Notes: generated from the sequence alone by a model not told the origin. A stretch of 17,083 nucleotides of DNA from CAZDXV01 sp964648705 (GCA_964648705.1 CAZYOI010000008.1:1-17083), one strand, 5' to 3'; positions 1 through 8,580 are shown, counted from the first letter of the stretch. Made by a program: numbers and translations.

Positions 1-55
1 CGAACTGGGACTAAATCCTCCCAAAGGACTCGTGCTGCCGTTACACTATACCCCG
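1..55 (-). tRNA. tRNA-Pro(TGG), partial (3' end outside window)
   Basis: On the minus strand the tRNA starts at position 55 with C1 and the acceptor strand CGGGGTA. It continues with a D-arm GTGT/GCAC, an anticodon stem AGTCC/GGATT, and loop TTTGGGA, which places anticodon TGG at 34-36. The T-arm begins CCCAG TTCG and is cut at the window edge, so the 3' acceptor strand cannot be checked. C1 and the loop TTTGGGA agree with bacterial proline tRNAs. A near-consensus promoter lies just upstream. Confidence 0.85.
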
Positions 56-67
56 CTGATGACTTAG

Positions 68-96
68 ATTATATCAGCTATTTTTTGTTTGGTCAA
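68..96 (-). promoter_or_regulatory. Promoter of the tRNA-Pro gene
   Basis: Read on the minus strand: TTGACC at 96-91, exactly 17 nt, then a perfect TATAAT at 73-68, about 12 nt before the tRNA 5' end. This is a near-consensus housekeeping sigma promoter. Confidence 0.8.
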
Positions 97-125
97 TCTT
101 TGTTACAATATTCTAAGATTAATGG

Positions 126-131
126 TATAAT
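126..131 (+). promoter_or_regulatory. -10 box of the histidine kinase gene, probably leaderless
   Basis: A perfect TATAAT ends 8 nt before the ATG at 140. The expected start of transcription (6-8 nt after the box) falls at or next to the A of the ATG, so the mRNA would have almost no leader. The hexamer 17 nt upstream (TTACAA, 103-108) is a poor -35 match. No Shine-Dalgarno motif precedes the ATG. Confidence 0.55.
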
Positions 132-139
132 TGACTATT

Positions 140-1087
140 ATGGGCTTTGATAAAATATTAAAAAACTTGAATCCCCTCTCTCAATGCAGAGAGTACGGAG
201 TTCCTGTTTGGCAATGCCCCCAGTTTCTCTTTTTAATAATGGGGCTTTTTATTATTTCAACTTCTCTTTTGTCTTATTTTTTGGGAACTCTTTTTGTAAA
301 CGACCCCGGCATTGTAGCCCTGGTTGACATTGTTATCACCGCCGTTCTCTTTATAATAGCTGTTGTTATAAGCAAGAGCTTTGAGAAGCTTGCTGAGGCC
401 TCTAAGATGAAGTCGGAGTTTATCAATATTGTTTCCCATCAGCTCAGGTCTCCTCTGACCAACTTGAAGTGGGGGATTGAGTTTCTGACTTCAGACGAGT
501 TCAGAATGCCTAGAGAGAAAAAAGAAGAATATTACGGCAGCCTGAGAGAGAACACCTCTCGCATGGTGGAGCTGGTAGACGATCTTCTGATTGTTTCCAG
601 AATAGAAAGGGGCTCTCTTCCTGTCAGGAAAGAGAGATTCAGCCTGGAGAATATGACCAAGGATTTAATAGAAAGGTTCAAGCTGGTAGCCGAAGCTTCC
701 AATGTCAAGATAAAGTATCATTCCTCAGACGATGTCCCTGATGTCTATGCCGATCCCTCCCAGATAAAGATAGTAGTGGAGAACCTGATAGACAACGCTG
801 TCCGCTATTCAGACGGCAAAGGTTATGTCGATATCTGGCTTGAAGAGAAGAAAAAAGCTCTTTTATTCAAAATCAAAGACACCGGAGTGGGCATTCCCGA
901 ATCGGATCAAAAGCACATCTTTGAGAAATTCTTCAGAGCCAGAAACATATCCAGAAAAGACACCAGGGGAAGCGGTTTGGGGCTTTTTGTCTGCAAGTCG
1001 ATAATAGAGAGAGCAGGAGGGAAGATATGGCTTGAATCCAAACTGGGCAAGGGAACAGCCTTTTACTTTACTTTGCCTGCAAAATAG
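140..1087 (+). CDS. Membrane sensor histidine kinase
   Basis: A 315-residue HisKA/HATPase kinase, expected to autophosphorylate and pass phosphate to the regulator encoded next. Two membrane segments (about 27-49 and 57-78) are joined by only a few residues, so there is no periplasmic sensor domain; the signal is probably sensed in the membrane or inside the cell. The H box SHQLRSPL has His100. The N box is near 212-224 (ENLIDNAVRY), G1 is DTGVGIP (247-253), the F box is near 261, and G2 is GSGLGLF (277-283). All key ATP-binding motifs are present. An in-frame TTG at 131 overlaps the -10 box, so ATG 140 is chosen. The response regulator starts 94 nt downstream, before the pilus genes, which suggests control of piliation or motility (inference). 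Confidence 0.93.
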   Translation: MGFDKILKNLNPLSQCREYGVPVWQCPQFLFLIMGLFIISTSLLSYFLGTLFVNDPGIVALVDIVITAVLFIIAVVISKSFEKLAEASKMKSEFINIVSHQLRSPLTNLKWGIEFLTSDEFRMPREKKEEYYGSLRENTSRMVELVDDLLIVSRIERGSLPVRKERFSLENMTKDLIERFKLVAEASNVKIKYHSSDDVPDVYADPSQIKIVVENLIDNAVRYSDGKGYVDIWLEEKKKALLFKIKDTGVGIPESDQKHIFEKFFRARNISRKDTRGSGLGLFVCKSIIERAGGKIWLESKLGKGTAFYFTLPAK

Positions 1088-1141
1088 GAAGCTGGTTTCA
1101 TTTTTTCGCTAAGGCATAAAGATACAATTTTAAAATAATAT

Positions 1142-1174
1142 TCATTGTTTTGATGCTTTGCAGAAGAACAATGA
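1142..1174 (+). promoter_or_regulatory. Hairpin just before the response regulator gene
   Basis: TCATTGTT (1142-1149) and AACAATGA (1167-1174) form a perfect 8-bp inverted repeat ending 7 nt before the ATG at 1182. There is no U-tract, so it is not a terminator. It could be an operator or an RNA hairpin affecting initiation. A TACAAT box at 1123-1128 lies upstream but has no convincing -35. Confidence 0.35.
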
Positions 1175-1181
1175 TTAAAAC

Positions 1182-1550
1182 ATGAAGAAAATATTGTTCG
1201 TAGAAGACGAAGAGGCTCTCCAGAGAACCTTTGGAGACATTCTTGAGAGAGAAAATTATGAGGTACTCAAAGCCCTGAACGGAGAAGACGGATTGAGGCT
1301 GGCCAAATCAGAAAAGCCCGATCTCATAATCTTAGATCTCATTCTCCCCAAAATGAAGGGTTTTGAGGTTCTCCAGGCCCTTAAAAAAGAAGAGGAGACA
1401 AAAGATATTCCCGTTATTATCCTTACCAACCTGGAAAAGCCCCAGGACGTGGAAAAAGCGCTTGATCTGGGAGCTACTACCTACCTGGTCAAAACCAAAT
1501 ACGCCTTAGAAGAGATAATAGGCAAGATTAAAAAGGTATTTAAAGAGTAA
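1182..1550 (+). CDS. Single-domain (CheY-like) response regulator
   Basis: A 122-residue receiver domain with no output domain. The acidic pair Glu8/Asp9, phospho-acceptor Asp52 (in LILDLILP), Thr82 and Lys104 occupy the standard positions. With no DNA-binding domain it must act by protein contact. It lies between a histidine kinase gene and pilB (8 nt gap), so the likely partners are that kinase and the pilus motor or its regulators, comparable in logic to PilG/PilH of Pseudomonas (inference). No Shine-Dalgarno motif is seen before the ATG. Confidence 0.92.
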   Translation: MKKILFVEDEEALQRTFGDILERENYEVLKALNGEDGLRLAKSEKPDLIILDLILPKMKGFEVLQALKKEEETKDIPVIILTNLEKPQDVEKALDLGATTYLVKTKYALEEIIGKIKKVFKE

Positions 1551-1558
1551 CTTTCTTT

Positions 1559-3307
1559 ATGAGAGTTGAGCCCAAAAGATTAAAAGCCTTTCTTTTGGAT
1601 GCTGAATTGATCAAAGGCCGCCAGTTTGACAAGGTTCTAAAGAAGGCCGAAGAAAAAGACACGAAAGTGGAGGATGTTTTGGTTTCAGAGGGGCTGATAG
1701 ACCAAAAGGAGCTTTTAAAGCTGGAAGCCTATATCCTGGGCATCCCCTTTGTGGATTTGAAAGGGGAAACAATTGACCCCGAGGTCTTGAAGATAATACC
1801 GGAGCCAATCGCCAGAAGGCACAATATAATCTCCTTCAGAAAGGAAGGAGACAAGCTGGAGGTAGCTATGCTTGATCCGGAGGATCTGAGGACTATTGAG
1901 TTTGTCAAAAAGAAAGCAGGCTTGAAGATTCTTCCCAGGCTTACCACCCCGGAAAGCGTAAAGGACGCCTTAAAGCAGTATCAGAAAACCCTTAAGGCGG
2001 AGTTCGGAGACATTATCAGGAAAGAAGCGGGCCAGATTAAGAAAGTGAAAGACAAGAAAAAGACTGAAAAAGCGGAAGAATTAAGGAAGGCGGCAGAAGA
2101 GGTTCCGGTGATAAGGATTGTTGATACCTTGATAAAGCATGCTATCTTGCAGAGAGCTTCTGATATTCATGTAGAGCCCGCAGAGAAGGAAATTGTCGTT
2201 CGCTACAGAATAGACGGCATTTTAAGAGACGCTATGGTGCTCCCCAAAAACATTCACTCCGGGATTATAGCCAGGATTAAGGTCCTCTCCGATCTGAAGC
2301 TTGACGAGCACCGGCTGCCTCAGGACGGGAGGTTTAAAATAGAGTCGGAAGAATACAGATACTCTATAAGGGTTTCTGTTCTGCCTACTATTAACGGAGA
2401 GAAAGTGGTAATGAGGCTTCTGCCGGAAACAGCCCAGAGCCTGACTCTGGACGAACTCGGTCTCAGGGGCCAGGCCCTAGAAGACGTCCAGCACGCTCTA
2501 AAGAGGCCGGTAGGCATGATTCTGGTGACAGGCCCTACGGGGTCCGGCAAAACGACCACTCTTTACAGCTGTATGGAGATTTTGAACACCCCTGAAGTTA
2601 ACATTTCCACCGTGGAAGACCCCATAGAATACCAAATGCCCAGAGTGAACCAGACCCAGGTTAACGCCAAGATAGGTTTGAATTTTGCTTCCGGCTTGAG
2701 ATCTCTGGTCAGACAGGACCCCGATATTATTATGGTAGGGGAAATCAGAGACAATGAAACAGCTTCTCTGGCCATCAATGCCGCTCTGACGGGGCATCTT
2801 GTTTTATCCACTCTTCATACTACCAACGCTGCAGGATCTCTCCCCCGCTTGATAGATATGAAAGCTGAGCCCTTTCTTATCTCTTCCACTTTGAATGTCG
2901 TTGTCGCCCAGAGACTGGTTAGAAAGCTCTGCCCGAGCAAAGAGAAGTACAAGCTTAAGAAAGCCGATATAGACAGCCTTTCTGATTACTGCGACATAGA
3001 GAGGCTTCTTGAGACCTTGAGAGAGCAGAAGACTATAAAGCTCAATCAGGAGTTGAAGGATATTGAGTTCTACAAGCCCAAGCCGACCAAAGAGCATCCC
3101 GAGGGCTATTCCGGAAGGGTAGGCATCTTTGAGGTTTTAAGGGTTACAGAGTCCTTAAAGGAGATGATTGTAAGCAAAAAGTCTGCTGACGAGATTCAAA
3201 AGAGAGCCCAAAAAGAGGGCATGGTTACTATGGTAGAGGACGGCTTTATCAAGGCAGCTCAGGGGATAACCAGCATAGAGGAAGTCCTGAGAGTTATTAT
3301 GGAATAA
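1559..3307 (+). CDS. pilB: Type IV pilus assembly ATPase PilB (GspE family)
   Basis: A 582-residue hexameric ATPase that powers pilus extension at the cytoplasmic face of the inner membrane. The N-terminal ~150 residues fit the GspE/MshE N-domain. A Lys-rich linker at about 155-175 leads to the catalytic core: Walker A GPTGSGKTTT (from about 325), Walker B region DIIMVGEIRD (about 389-398) and His box LVLSTLHTTN (about 414-423). The usual four-Cys zinc site between the His box and the C-terminal domain is missing: only the first Cys of the usual pair is seen (LCPSKEKY), and the second pair is replaced by a Pro/Lys-rich stretch before GYSGRVGIFEVL. The stop codon shares one base with the pilC ATG, so the two are translationally coupled. 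It could be called GspE, but the neighbours favour PilB. Confidence 0.93.
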   Translation: MRVEPKRLKAFLLDAELIKGRQFDKVLKKAEEKDTKVEDVLVSEGLIDQKELLKLEAYILGIPFVDLKGETIDPEVLKIIPEPIARRHNIISFRKEGDKLEVAMLDPEDLRTIEFVKKKAGLKILPRLTTPESVKDALKQYQKTLKAEFGDIIRKEAGQIKKVKDKKKTEKAEELRKAAEEVPVIRIVDTLIKHAILQRASDIHVEPAEKEIVVRYRIDGILRDAMVLPKNIHSGIIARIKVLSDLKLDEHRLPQDGRFKIESEEYRYSIRVSVLPTINGEKVVMRLLPETAQSLTLDELGLRGQALEDVQHALKRPVGMILVTGPTGSGKTTTLYSCMEILNTPEVNISTVEDPIEYQMPRVNQTQVNAKIGLNFASGLRSLVRQDPDIIMVGEIRDNETASLAINAALTGHLVLSTLHTTNAAGSLPRLIDMKAEPFLISSTLNVVVAQRLVRKLCPSKEKYKLKKADIDSLSDYCDIERLLETLREQKTIKLNQELKDIEFYKPKPTKEHPEGYSGRVGIFEVLRVTESLKEMIVSKKSADEIQKRAQKEGMVTMVEDGFIKAAQGITSIEEVLRVIME

Positions 3308-4527
3308 TGCCCCGTTATCAATTCGAAGCCAAAACTTTAGAGGGGAGGCCCCATAGAGGAGCAATGGAGGCTAAAGACGAGCATCAGCTTGCTAGAATCC
3401 TTCGCAAGGAAGGATATATTTTGGTTGAAGCTAAAACCGAGAAAGGCAAGAAGAAGAGAAGAAAGCTTGTTTCCTTTATCCCCTTTCTCAACAAGATCTC
3501 TTTGGCAGAAAAAGTGATGTTTACCAGAAACCTTCAGGTGATGATTTCAGCAGGCGTTTCTCTTCCCCGGGCTTTGGATACCCTGGTTGATCAGGCAGAC
3601 AGCAGGAAGCTCAAAAAGATACTTAAGGAGACCTCAGACAAGATAACCAGAGGGAAAACCCTTTTTGAGGCCCTTTCAGAGCATTCTGATGTTTTCTCCG
3701 AGCTTTTTTTGAATATGATCAAGGTTGGAGAAGAGGCAGGGACTTTAGAGGATGTCTTAAAGGTTCTCACCCGCCAGATGGAAAGAGAGCATGAATTAAG
3801 GTCCAAGGTGAAAGGGGCTATGGTTTATCCCGCTGTTATTGTTTCTTTTATGGTTGTTATAGGCGTCTTGATGATGATTATAGTTATTCCCCGCCTTTCT
3901 AAAACCTTTGAGGAGTTGGGAATAGAGCTTCCTTTTACTACCAGGCTGATGATAGGAGCAGGCAACTTTTTGGCTGACTTCTGGTATCTGCTTCCTCTAA
4001 TGGTTATAGCTTTGATAATAGGGGTCAGGGCTTTGCTGAAAACCAAAACAGGAAAACTGGCTTTTGACGCCCTTTTTTTGAAGACCCCTTTTGTTTCCGA
4101 TATTATAGAAAAGACCAATTCTGCCGCCACTACTAGAACCCTCGGCTCTCTGGTAAGGGCGGGAATTCCCATTGTCAGGGCCTTGGAGATAACGGCAGGC
4201 ACTCTGGGCAATGTCTATTACCAAAGAGCTATTTTAGAGGCCTCCAGAAGAGTTGAAAAAGGAGTTGCTTTTTCCTCTGTGATGAAAGACTACCAGAATC
4301 TTTATCCTTCCTTGGTGCTTCAAATGGTTTCCGTGGGGGAAGAAACAGGAGAGATAGGCTCTCTGCTTCAGAAGCTGGCAGAGTTCTACGAATCAGAGGT
4401 GACCAGAATAACCCAGAACCTCTCTTCTGTAATAGAGCCTGTTTTAATGATTATTATTGGAGCGGCTGTCGGCTTTTTCGCCATATCAATGCTCCAGCCA
4501 ATTTATAGCATGATGTCAGCTTTTTAA
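3307..4527 (+). CDS. pilC: Type IV pilus inner-membrane platform protein PilC
   Basis: A 406-residue member of the PilC/GspF family, the inner-membrane platform contacted by PilB. Two homologous T2SSF domains are visible: one at about 70-190 with motif SAGVSLPRAL, the other at about 270-395 with motif RAGIPIVRAL. Membrane segments follow each domain (around 175-195, 225-245 and 375-400). The length is typical for the family. The start overlaps the pilB stop by one base and the next gene begins 1 nt after this stop, so it sits in the middle of the operon. Confidence 0.94.
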   Translation: MPRYQFEAKTLEGRPHRGAMEAKDEHQLARILRKEGYILVEAKTEKGKKKRRKLVSFIPFLNKISLAEKVMFTRNLQVMISAGVSLPRALDTLVDQADSRKLKKILKETSDKITRGKTLFEALSEHSDVFSELFLNMIKVGEEAGTLEDVLKVLTRQMEREHELRSKVKGAMVYPAVIVSFMVVIGVLMMIIVIPRLSKTFEELGIELPFTTRLMIGAGNFLADFWYLLPLMVIALIIGVRALLKTKTGKLAFDALFLKTPFVSDIIEKTNSAATTRTLGSLVRAGIPIVRALEITAGTLGNVYYQRAILEASRRVEKGVAFSSVMKDYQNLYPSLVLQMVSVGEETGEIGSLLQKLAEFYESEVTRITQNLSSVIEPVLMIIIGAAVGFFAISMLQPIYSMMSAF

Positions 4528-4528
4528 T

Positions 4529-6220
4529 ATGAAAAAAGGATTTAGCTTAATAGAGGTCTTGGTGGGCGTTTTTCTGGCTCTGCTGGTTTTTCTGGCTCTC
4601 TTTGGAGGCTATCAGCTTGTTCTCAAGGTTTTGAGCCAGAACAGAAGCAGGGTTGCGGCTACTTCTATTGTTAACGCCGAAATAGAAAAGATAAGGAATC
4701 TTCCCTATGAAGACATAGGGGTTTCGGGGAGCTTTCCGGACGGCGTTTTGGAGCCGGAGAGCCTTAAAACTATGAGCGGCAGAGAGTACACCGTTTCCAG
4801 AAGGGTTGATTTTGTCGTGGATGAGGCAGACGGGATAGAGGAGCCGGAAGACCAGTGCCCGAACGACTACAAGAAAGTTGAGATAAAAGCGAGCTGGTCA
4901 GGCCCTTTTGAGGGGGAAGTTAAGATGGTGAGCGATATAGCCCCGGCAAACATGGTTCAGGAGTGCGCTCAGGCGGGCGGCATTATTTCTGCCTCTGTTT
5001 TTGACGCCCAGGGCCTTATGGTGGAAAATCCCTTAATAGAGATAAAGGATCCGGAGACAGAAGAGGTTTTAAAAACAGCCACTCCCACGGAAGGAAAACA
5101 TCTTTTCGCCCTTCCGGCTCAGAGCTACAAAATAGAGGTTTCCAAAGAGAGCTACAGCAGCTCCAGAACCTACGGCATAGAAGAGCTGGCTCTTCCCGAG
5201 AAACCCCATCCTTTGGTAATAGAGGGGGAAATGGTAGAGACCAGCTTTTCCATTGACAAGCTGGGCAACCTTTCCATAAACACTCTTTCTTCCTGGAGCG
5301 CGGACAACTTTTCGGACTCTTTTACTACAGACGAGCATATTTCAGCTTCCTCCACTATAGAAGTAAGCGGAGGAAAAGTGGAGATAGCTTCAGGTTATGC
5401 TTCCGGCTATCTGGTTTCAGAAGAGGTGAGCCCTGATTTAACAAGCTGGGAGGAGCTTTCCTGGAACGACGAAGAGATAGCCGATACCGAGATTAAGTAC
5501 TATCTTCTCTATTTTGACGGAGAGTCCTGGTCTTTCATTCCTGACTCTTCTCTTGAGGGCAATTCCTCCGGCTTTTCTGTTTCCCCGGTTGACTTATCGG
5601 CATTAGACCCTTCGGTTTATTCCCGGCTTAAGATCAGAGGGGAGCTTTCAAGCTCGGATACTTCTGTCAGCCCTTCTCTTTATGACTGGCATCTTTCCTG
5701 GAGGACTTCAGAGCCTCTGCCCATTTCTTATGTTGACTTTAATTTAAGAGGGGACAAGGTTATTGGAAAGGACTCGGAAGAGAACTTTGTTTACAAGTAC
5801 TCCCAGGACCACAATTCGGGGGAATCGGGCTCTCTTTATCTTTCTGATATGGAATGGGATATTTACACCTTTATTATCTATTCCGATTTGGATCTTCTGG
5901 AAACAGACCCCTCTCCTGTCAGTCTGGTCCCAGACGACACTCTTTCTGTAGATCTTTTTCTTGAGGCCCAGAACTCTCTTATGCTGACAGTTCAAGACCA
6001 GGATACAGGGGAGGCTGTTTTTTCGGCCGATGTCAGGCTTTACAAGACAGGTTATGATAATACCCAGAGTACCGATCAGGAAGGCAAGACCTATTTTATC
6101 CCTTTGGAATCCGACAGCTATAATATGGAGATCTCAGCTCCCGGTTTTTCCGACTACTCCGGCGCGGTTTCTGTCTCCGGGGATGAATCAGAAATAATTA
6201 ATTTAGAGAGAATAGAATGA
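4529..6220 (+). CDS. Large PilV-like minor prepilin with adhesin-like C-terminal domains
   Basis: A 563-residue protein with a type IV prepilin leader KKG^FSLIEVL, where the mature protein would begin at Phe5 with Glu9 in its usual place. The hydrophobic stalk spans about residues 5-33. This is much longer than ordinary minor pilins (about 150-250). The prepilin-like part ends near residue 140. Next is a carboxypeptidase-regulatory/CnaB-like beta module (about 150-220: GGIISASVFDAQG, then a Tyr-Lys-Ile-Glu-Val core), a Ser/Asp/Glu-rich middle part, and a second such module at about 480-563. This looks like a pilus-tip adhesin or scaffold (inference). It starts 1 nt after pilC and overlaps the next prepilin gene by 4 nt (ATGA). 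Confidence 0.8.
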   Translation: MKKGFSLIEVLVGVFLALLVFLALFGGYQLVLKVLSQNRSRVAATSIVNAEIEKIRNLPYEDIGVSGSFPDGVLEPESLKTMSGREYTVSRRVDFVVDEADGIEEPEDQCPNDYKKVEIKASWSGPFEGEVKMVSDIAPANMVQECAQAGGIISASVFDAQGLMVENPLIEIKDPETEEVLKTATPTEGKHLFALPAQSYKIEVSKESYSSSRTYGIEELALPEKPHPLVIEGEMVETSFSIDKLGNLSINTLSSWSADNFSDSFTTDEHISASSTIEVSGGKVEIASGYASGYLVSEEVSPDLTSWEELSWNDEEIADTEIKYYLLYFDGESWSFIPDSSLEGNSSGFSVSPVDLSALDPSVYSRLKIRGELSSSDTSVSPSLYDWHLSWRTSEPLPISYVDFNLRGDKVIGKDSEENFVYKYSQDHNSGESGSLYLSDMEWDIYTFIIYSDLDLLETDPSPVSLVPDDTLSVDLFLEAQNSLMLTVQDQDTGEAVFSADVRLYKTGYDNTQSTDQEGKTYFIPLESDSYNMEISAPGFSDYSGAVSVSGDESEIINLERIE

Positions 6221-7191
6221 AAAGAAGTTTCACCCTTATAGAAGCTTTAGTCACAGTCGGCGTTTTTGCTTTGGTAATGGGAGCTGTTTTCGGCTTGATT
6301 TTCTACCTTTACAGGACTCATTCTCTTGCCTGGCAGCAGGCTTTGGCTATTCAGGAGGCGAGAAGAGGGATTACCGTTATGGTAAAGGAAATCAGAGAGG
6401 CCGTTTCCGGAGAGGACGGATCTTATCCTGTTGAAAAGGCAGGCGACAAGGAGTTTGTCTTTTTCAGCGACATAGATAAAGACGGGGAGGCAGAAAGAGT
6501 GAGGTACTTTCTGGGGGGCGTCAGTTCCGGGAATCAGGAGAAAGAGTGCTATAGTTTTTCCGACGGAGGAAGCTGCGGCGTTTCCTTCTCCGATATCCTG
6601 ACAGGGGATCTGGCCGCGGCAGAGCTGAAGGTTTCAACAGAAGGGGATCTGGGATGGGGCCGAGAGTATATAGAGCTTTATGCCGACGGAGAATATTTGG
6701 GAAAAATATGCGGGCAGGGATGCTCTGACTGCGCCGGAGCCTGGCAGGGAGACGCCACTTTTGAGGTGACAGAAAAGCTTTTGGACGGCGAGCTTGAGCT
6801 TTTAGCCGACTCTTCTTTGAGAGTTGACGCTTTCTGCGATTGGGGAGAGCCAAACCACTCCATAAGGGTCAGGTTTGAGTTGAGCTGGCAGGAGGAAGTT
6901 TCAGGATCTGACCACGAGTTTAAAAAAGGAGTGGTTAATCCGACAGGAGAGCCCCCCGTTTACGATCTTGATCAGGAGAAAATTTCTATTTTAAGCTCTT
7001 ATGTCCGCAACTCCCCTCCTGTTTTCGAGTATTACGACAGCGAGGGGAATAAGATTACAGAGGTTCCGGCCAGACTGGCCGACACAAAGCTTATGAAGGT
7101 CTTTTTAATAGTAAATGTCGATCCAAACAGGTCCCCCGGGGACTTAGAATTGGAATCTTATGTCAAGCTTAGAAACCTCAAAAATGAATAA
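6217..7191 (+). CDS. PulJ/PilW-like minor prepilin
   Basis: A 324-residue prepilin with N-terminal motif MKRS^FTLIEALV and a hydrophobic helix to about residue 33. The residue before the cleavage point is Ser4, not the usual Gly, while Glu9 (mature position 5) is kept. The region ITVMVKEIREAVSG after the helix resembles PulJ/PilW-type minor pilins. Cys-containing segments near 110-120 and 165-172 could form disulfides outside the cell. The start overlaps the preceding gene in an ATGA junction, with a purine-rich GAGAGAA just upstream. The stop lies within the next gene's first codons (8-nt overlap). It is probably a minor pilin of the same tip complex. Confidence 0.8.
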   Translation: MKRSFTLIEALVTVGVFALVMGAVFGLIFYLYRTHSLAWQQALAIQEARRGITVMVKEIREAVSGEDGSYPVEKAGDKEFVFFSDIDKDGEAERVRYFLGGVSSGNQEKECYSFSDGGSCGVSFSDILTGDLAAAELKVSTEGDLGWGREYIELYADGEYLGKICGQGCSDCAGAWQGDATFEVTEKLLDGELELLADSSLRVDAFCDWGEPNHSIRVRFELSWQEEVSGSDHEFKKGVVNPTGEPPVYDLDQEKISILSSYVRNSPPVFEYYDSEGNKITEVPARLADTKLMKVFLIVNVDPNRSPGDLELESYVKLRNLKNE

Positions 7192-8578
7192 GGGTAATAT
7201 AGTTACCTTGGTTCTGGTTTTCGGCCTTGTTTTTATGATTTTATTTGTCTCTATCATGGGCTTTGTCCTTTATCAGCTGAGAGCTTCAGTTAAAAGAGTG
7301 GCTTGGGAGGAGTCCCTGCATGTGGCAGAGTCAGGCGTTGATTACTACAAATGGTGCCTTAACAACGGAGTAGAGGGAGATTGCCTCAGAGAAAAGAGCT
7401 ATTACGATGTTCAGGGTAATCTAATGGGGCAGTTTACTCTGACTGTAAACACTAATACCAGCTGCGGCGATGTTGTCGGAAGAGAGATTATTTCCTCTGG
7501 CTCCACAGACGACTTTCCCGAAACTTCAAGGAAGGTTAAAGTCTCTTACGGAAGGACCTCTGTGGCCAAGTTTGCCTATCTTTTAAACGACAGTGTCTGG
7601 GCCGGGGAGGACAGGGAAATCAAAGGGTTTTACCATTCCAACGGAGGAATAAGGATGGACGGGGAGAACAAGTCTCTGGTTACCTCTCATAGGGACGAAT
7701 GGGTCTGCACCAGTTCTTTTGGATGCGATTCCTGTCCCCAAGATTGCAGACTAGACGGATCTGATTGTATCTGCCCCGGAGTTTTTACCACTACAGGCAA
7801 CGCCCATCAAGATCTGTTTGAATATCCCGTCCCCTCTTTTGATTTTGAGGGGATTACTGTTGATTTGGCCCAGATGAAAGAAAAAGCCCAGAGCTCCGGT
7901 ATCTATCTTCCTCCGGTGGAAGACATTGACCCTGAAGGAGAGGGATATTATCTTGTTCTTAAAAACAACAGCGCGGTTGAGGTCAGAATTATTACGGACC
8001 TTTCTTATGTCTGGGGTTATAATAACGAGGAGGGCTGGCACAAAGACTATTTTATAATATCCGACCAGTATCTTTATAACACCTTTTCTATTGATTCTTC
8101 CTGCTCTCTTGTTTTTGTCGAGGACAATCTCTGGATAGAGGGGGAGGTAGAAGGAAAGGTTACCGTAGCTTCGGCAGACCTTTTAGATCCAAACAGGGAT
8201 ACAAGCGTGGTTCTTCCCGGAGACATAGAGTATTATTCCCAGGGGGAAGAGGACGGTTTTGCTTTAATGGCAGAAGAGGATATTCTCATTTCCCCCTCTT
8301 CTCCGGACAATATGGAGCTTAAAGGGGTCTATATCGCCCAGAAAGGCCATTTTGGAAGAAACCATTACTCCGGCAATATTAAAGATAAGCTGGAGATTGT
8401 GGGCTCTGTTGTCAGCAACGGAAGAGTTGGGACCCAGTGGGTTTCGGGCAGCATTACTGTCTCCGGCTACAGAGAAAGGGAGAACTATATTGATACCGCC
8501 TTGATTTACGATCCCCCTCCTTTTGTTCCCAATGTCGAGGTTGAATTCGGAATTATAAGATGGGAAGAGCTGGAATAA
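7184..8578 (+). CDS. PilX-like pilus-associated membrane protein
   Basis: A 464-residue protein starting MNKGNIVTLVLVF. The N-terminal membrane helix (about 6-31) is followed by AWEESLHVAESGVDYYKW, typical of PilX/GspK-like proteins that enter the pilus without a classical FTLIE leader. An upstream in-frame start at 7160 would lie deep inside the previous gene, so ATG 7184 (8-nt overlap) is preferred. Residues about 175-197 carry six Cys close together. The C-terminal half alternates short beta segments and may fold as a beta-helix-like domain. The likely role is a minor pseudopilin with an exposed passenger domain. The family assignment is moderate; the operon context is strong. Confidence 0.68.
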   Translation: MNKGNIVTLVLVFGLVFMILFVSIMGFVLYQLRASVKRVAWEESLHVAESGVDYYKWCLNNGVEGDCLREKSYYDVQGNLMGQFTLTVNTNTSCGDVVGREIISSGSTDDFPETSRKVKVSYGRTSVAKFAYLLNDSVWAGEDREIKGFYHSNGGIRMDGENKSLVTSHRDEWVCTSSFGCDSCPQDCRLDGSDCICPGVFTTTGNAHQDLFEYPVPSFDFEGITVDLAQMKEKAQSSGIYLPPVEDIDPEGEGYYLVLKNNSAVEVRIITDLSYVWGYNNEEGWHKDYFIISDQYLYNTFSIDSSCSLVFVEDNLWIEGEVEGKVTVASADLLDPNRDTSVVLPGDIEYYSQGEEDGFALMAEEDILISPSSPDNMELKGVYIAQKGHFGRNHYSGNIKDKLEIVGSVVSNGRVGTQWVSGSITVSGYRERENYIDTALIYDPPPFVPNVEVEFGIIRWEELE

Positions 8579-8580
8579 TC

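Noticed and set aside
131..139. Upstream TTG start for the histidine kinase
   Set aside because: The TTG overlaps the last base of the -10 box; ATG 140 fits the promoter.
7160..7183. Earlier start for the PilX-like gene
   Set aside because: It would add eight residues before the membrane helix and enlarge the overlap to 32 nt; ATG 7184 gives the usual short overlap.
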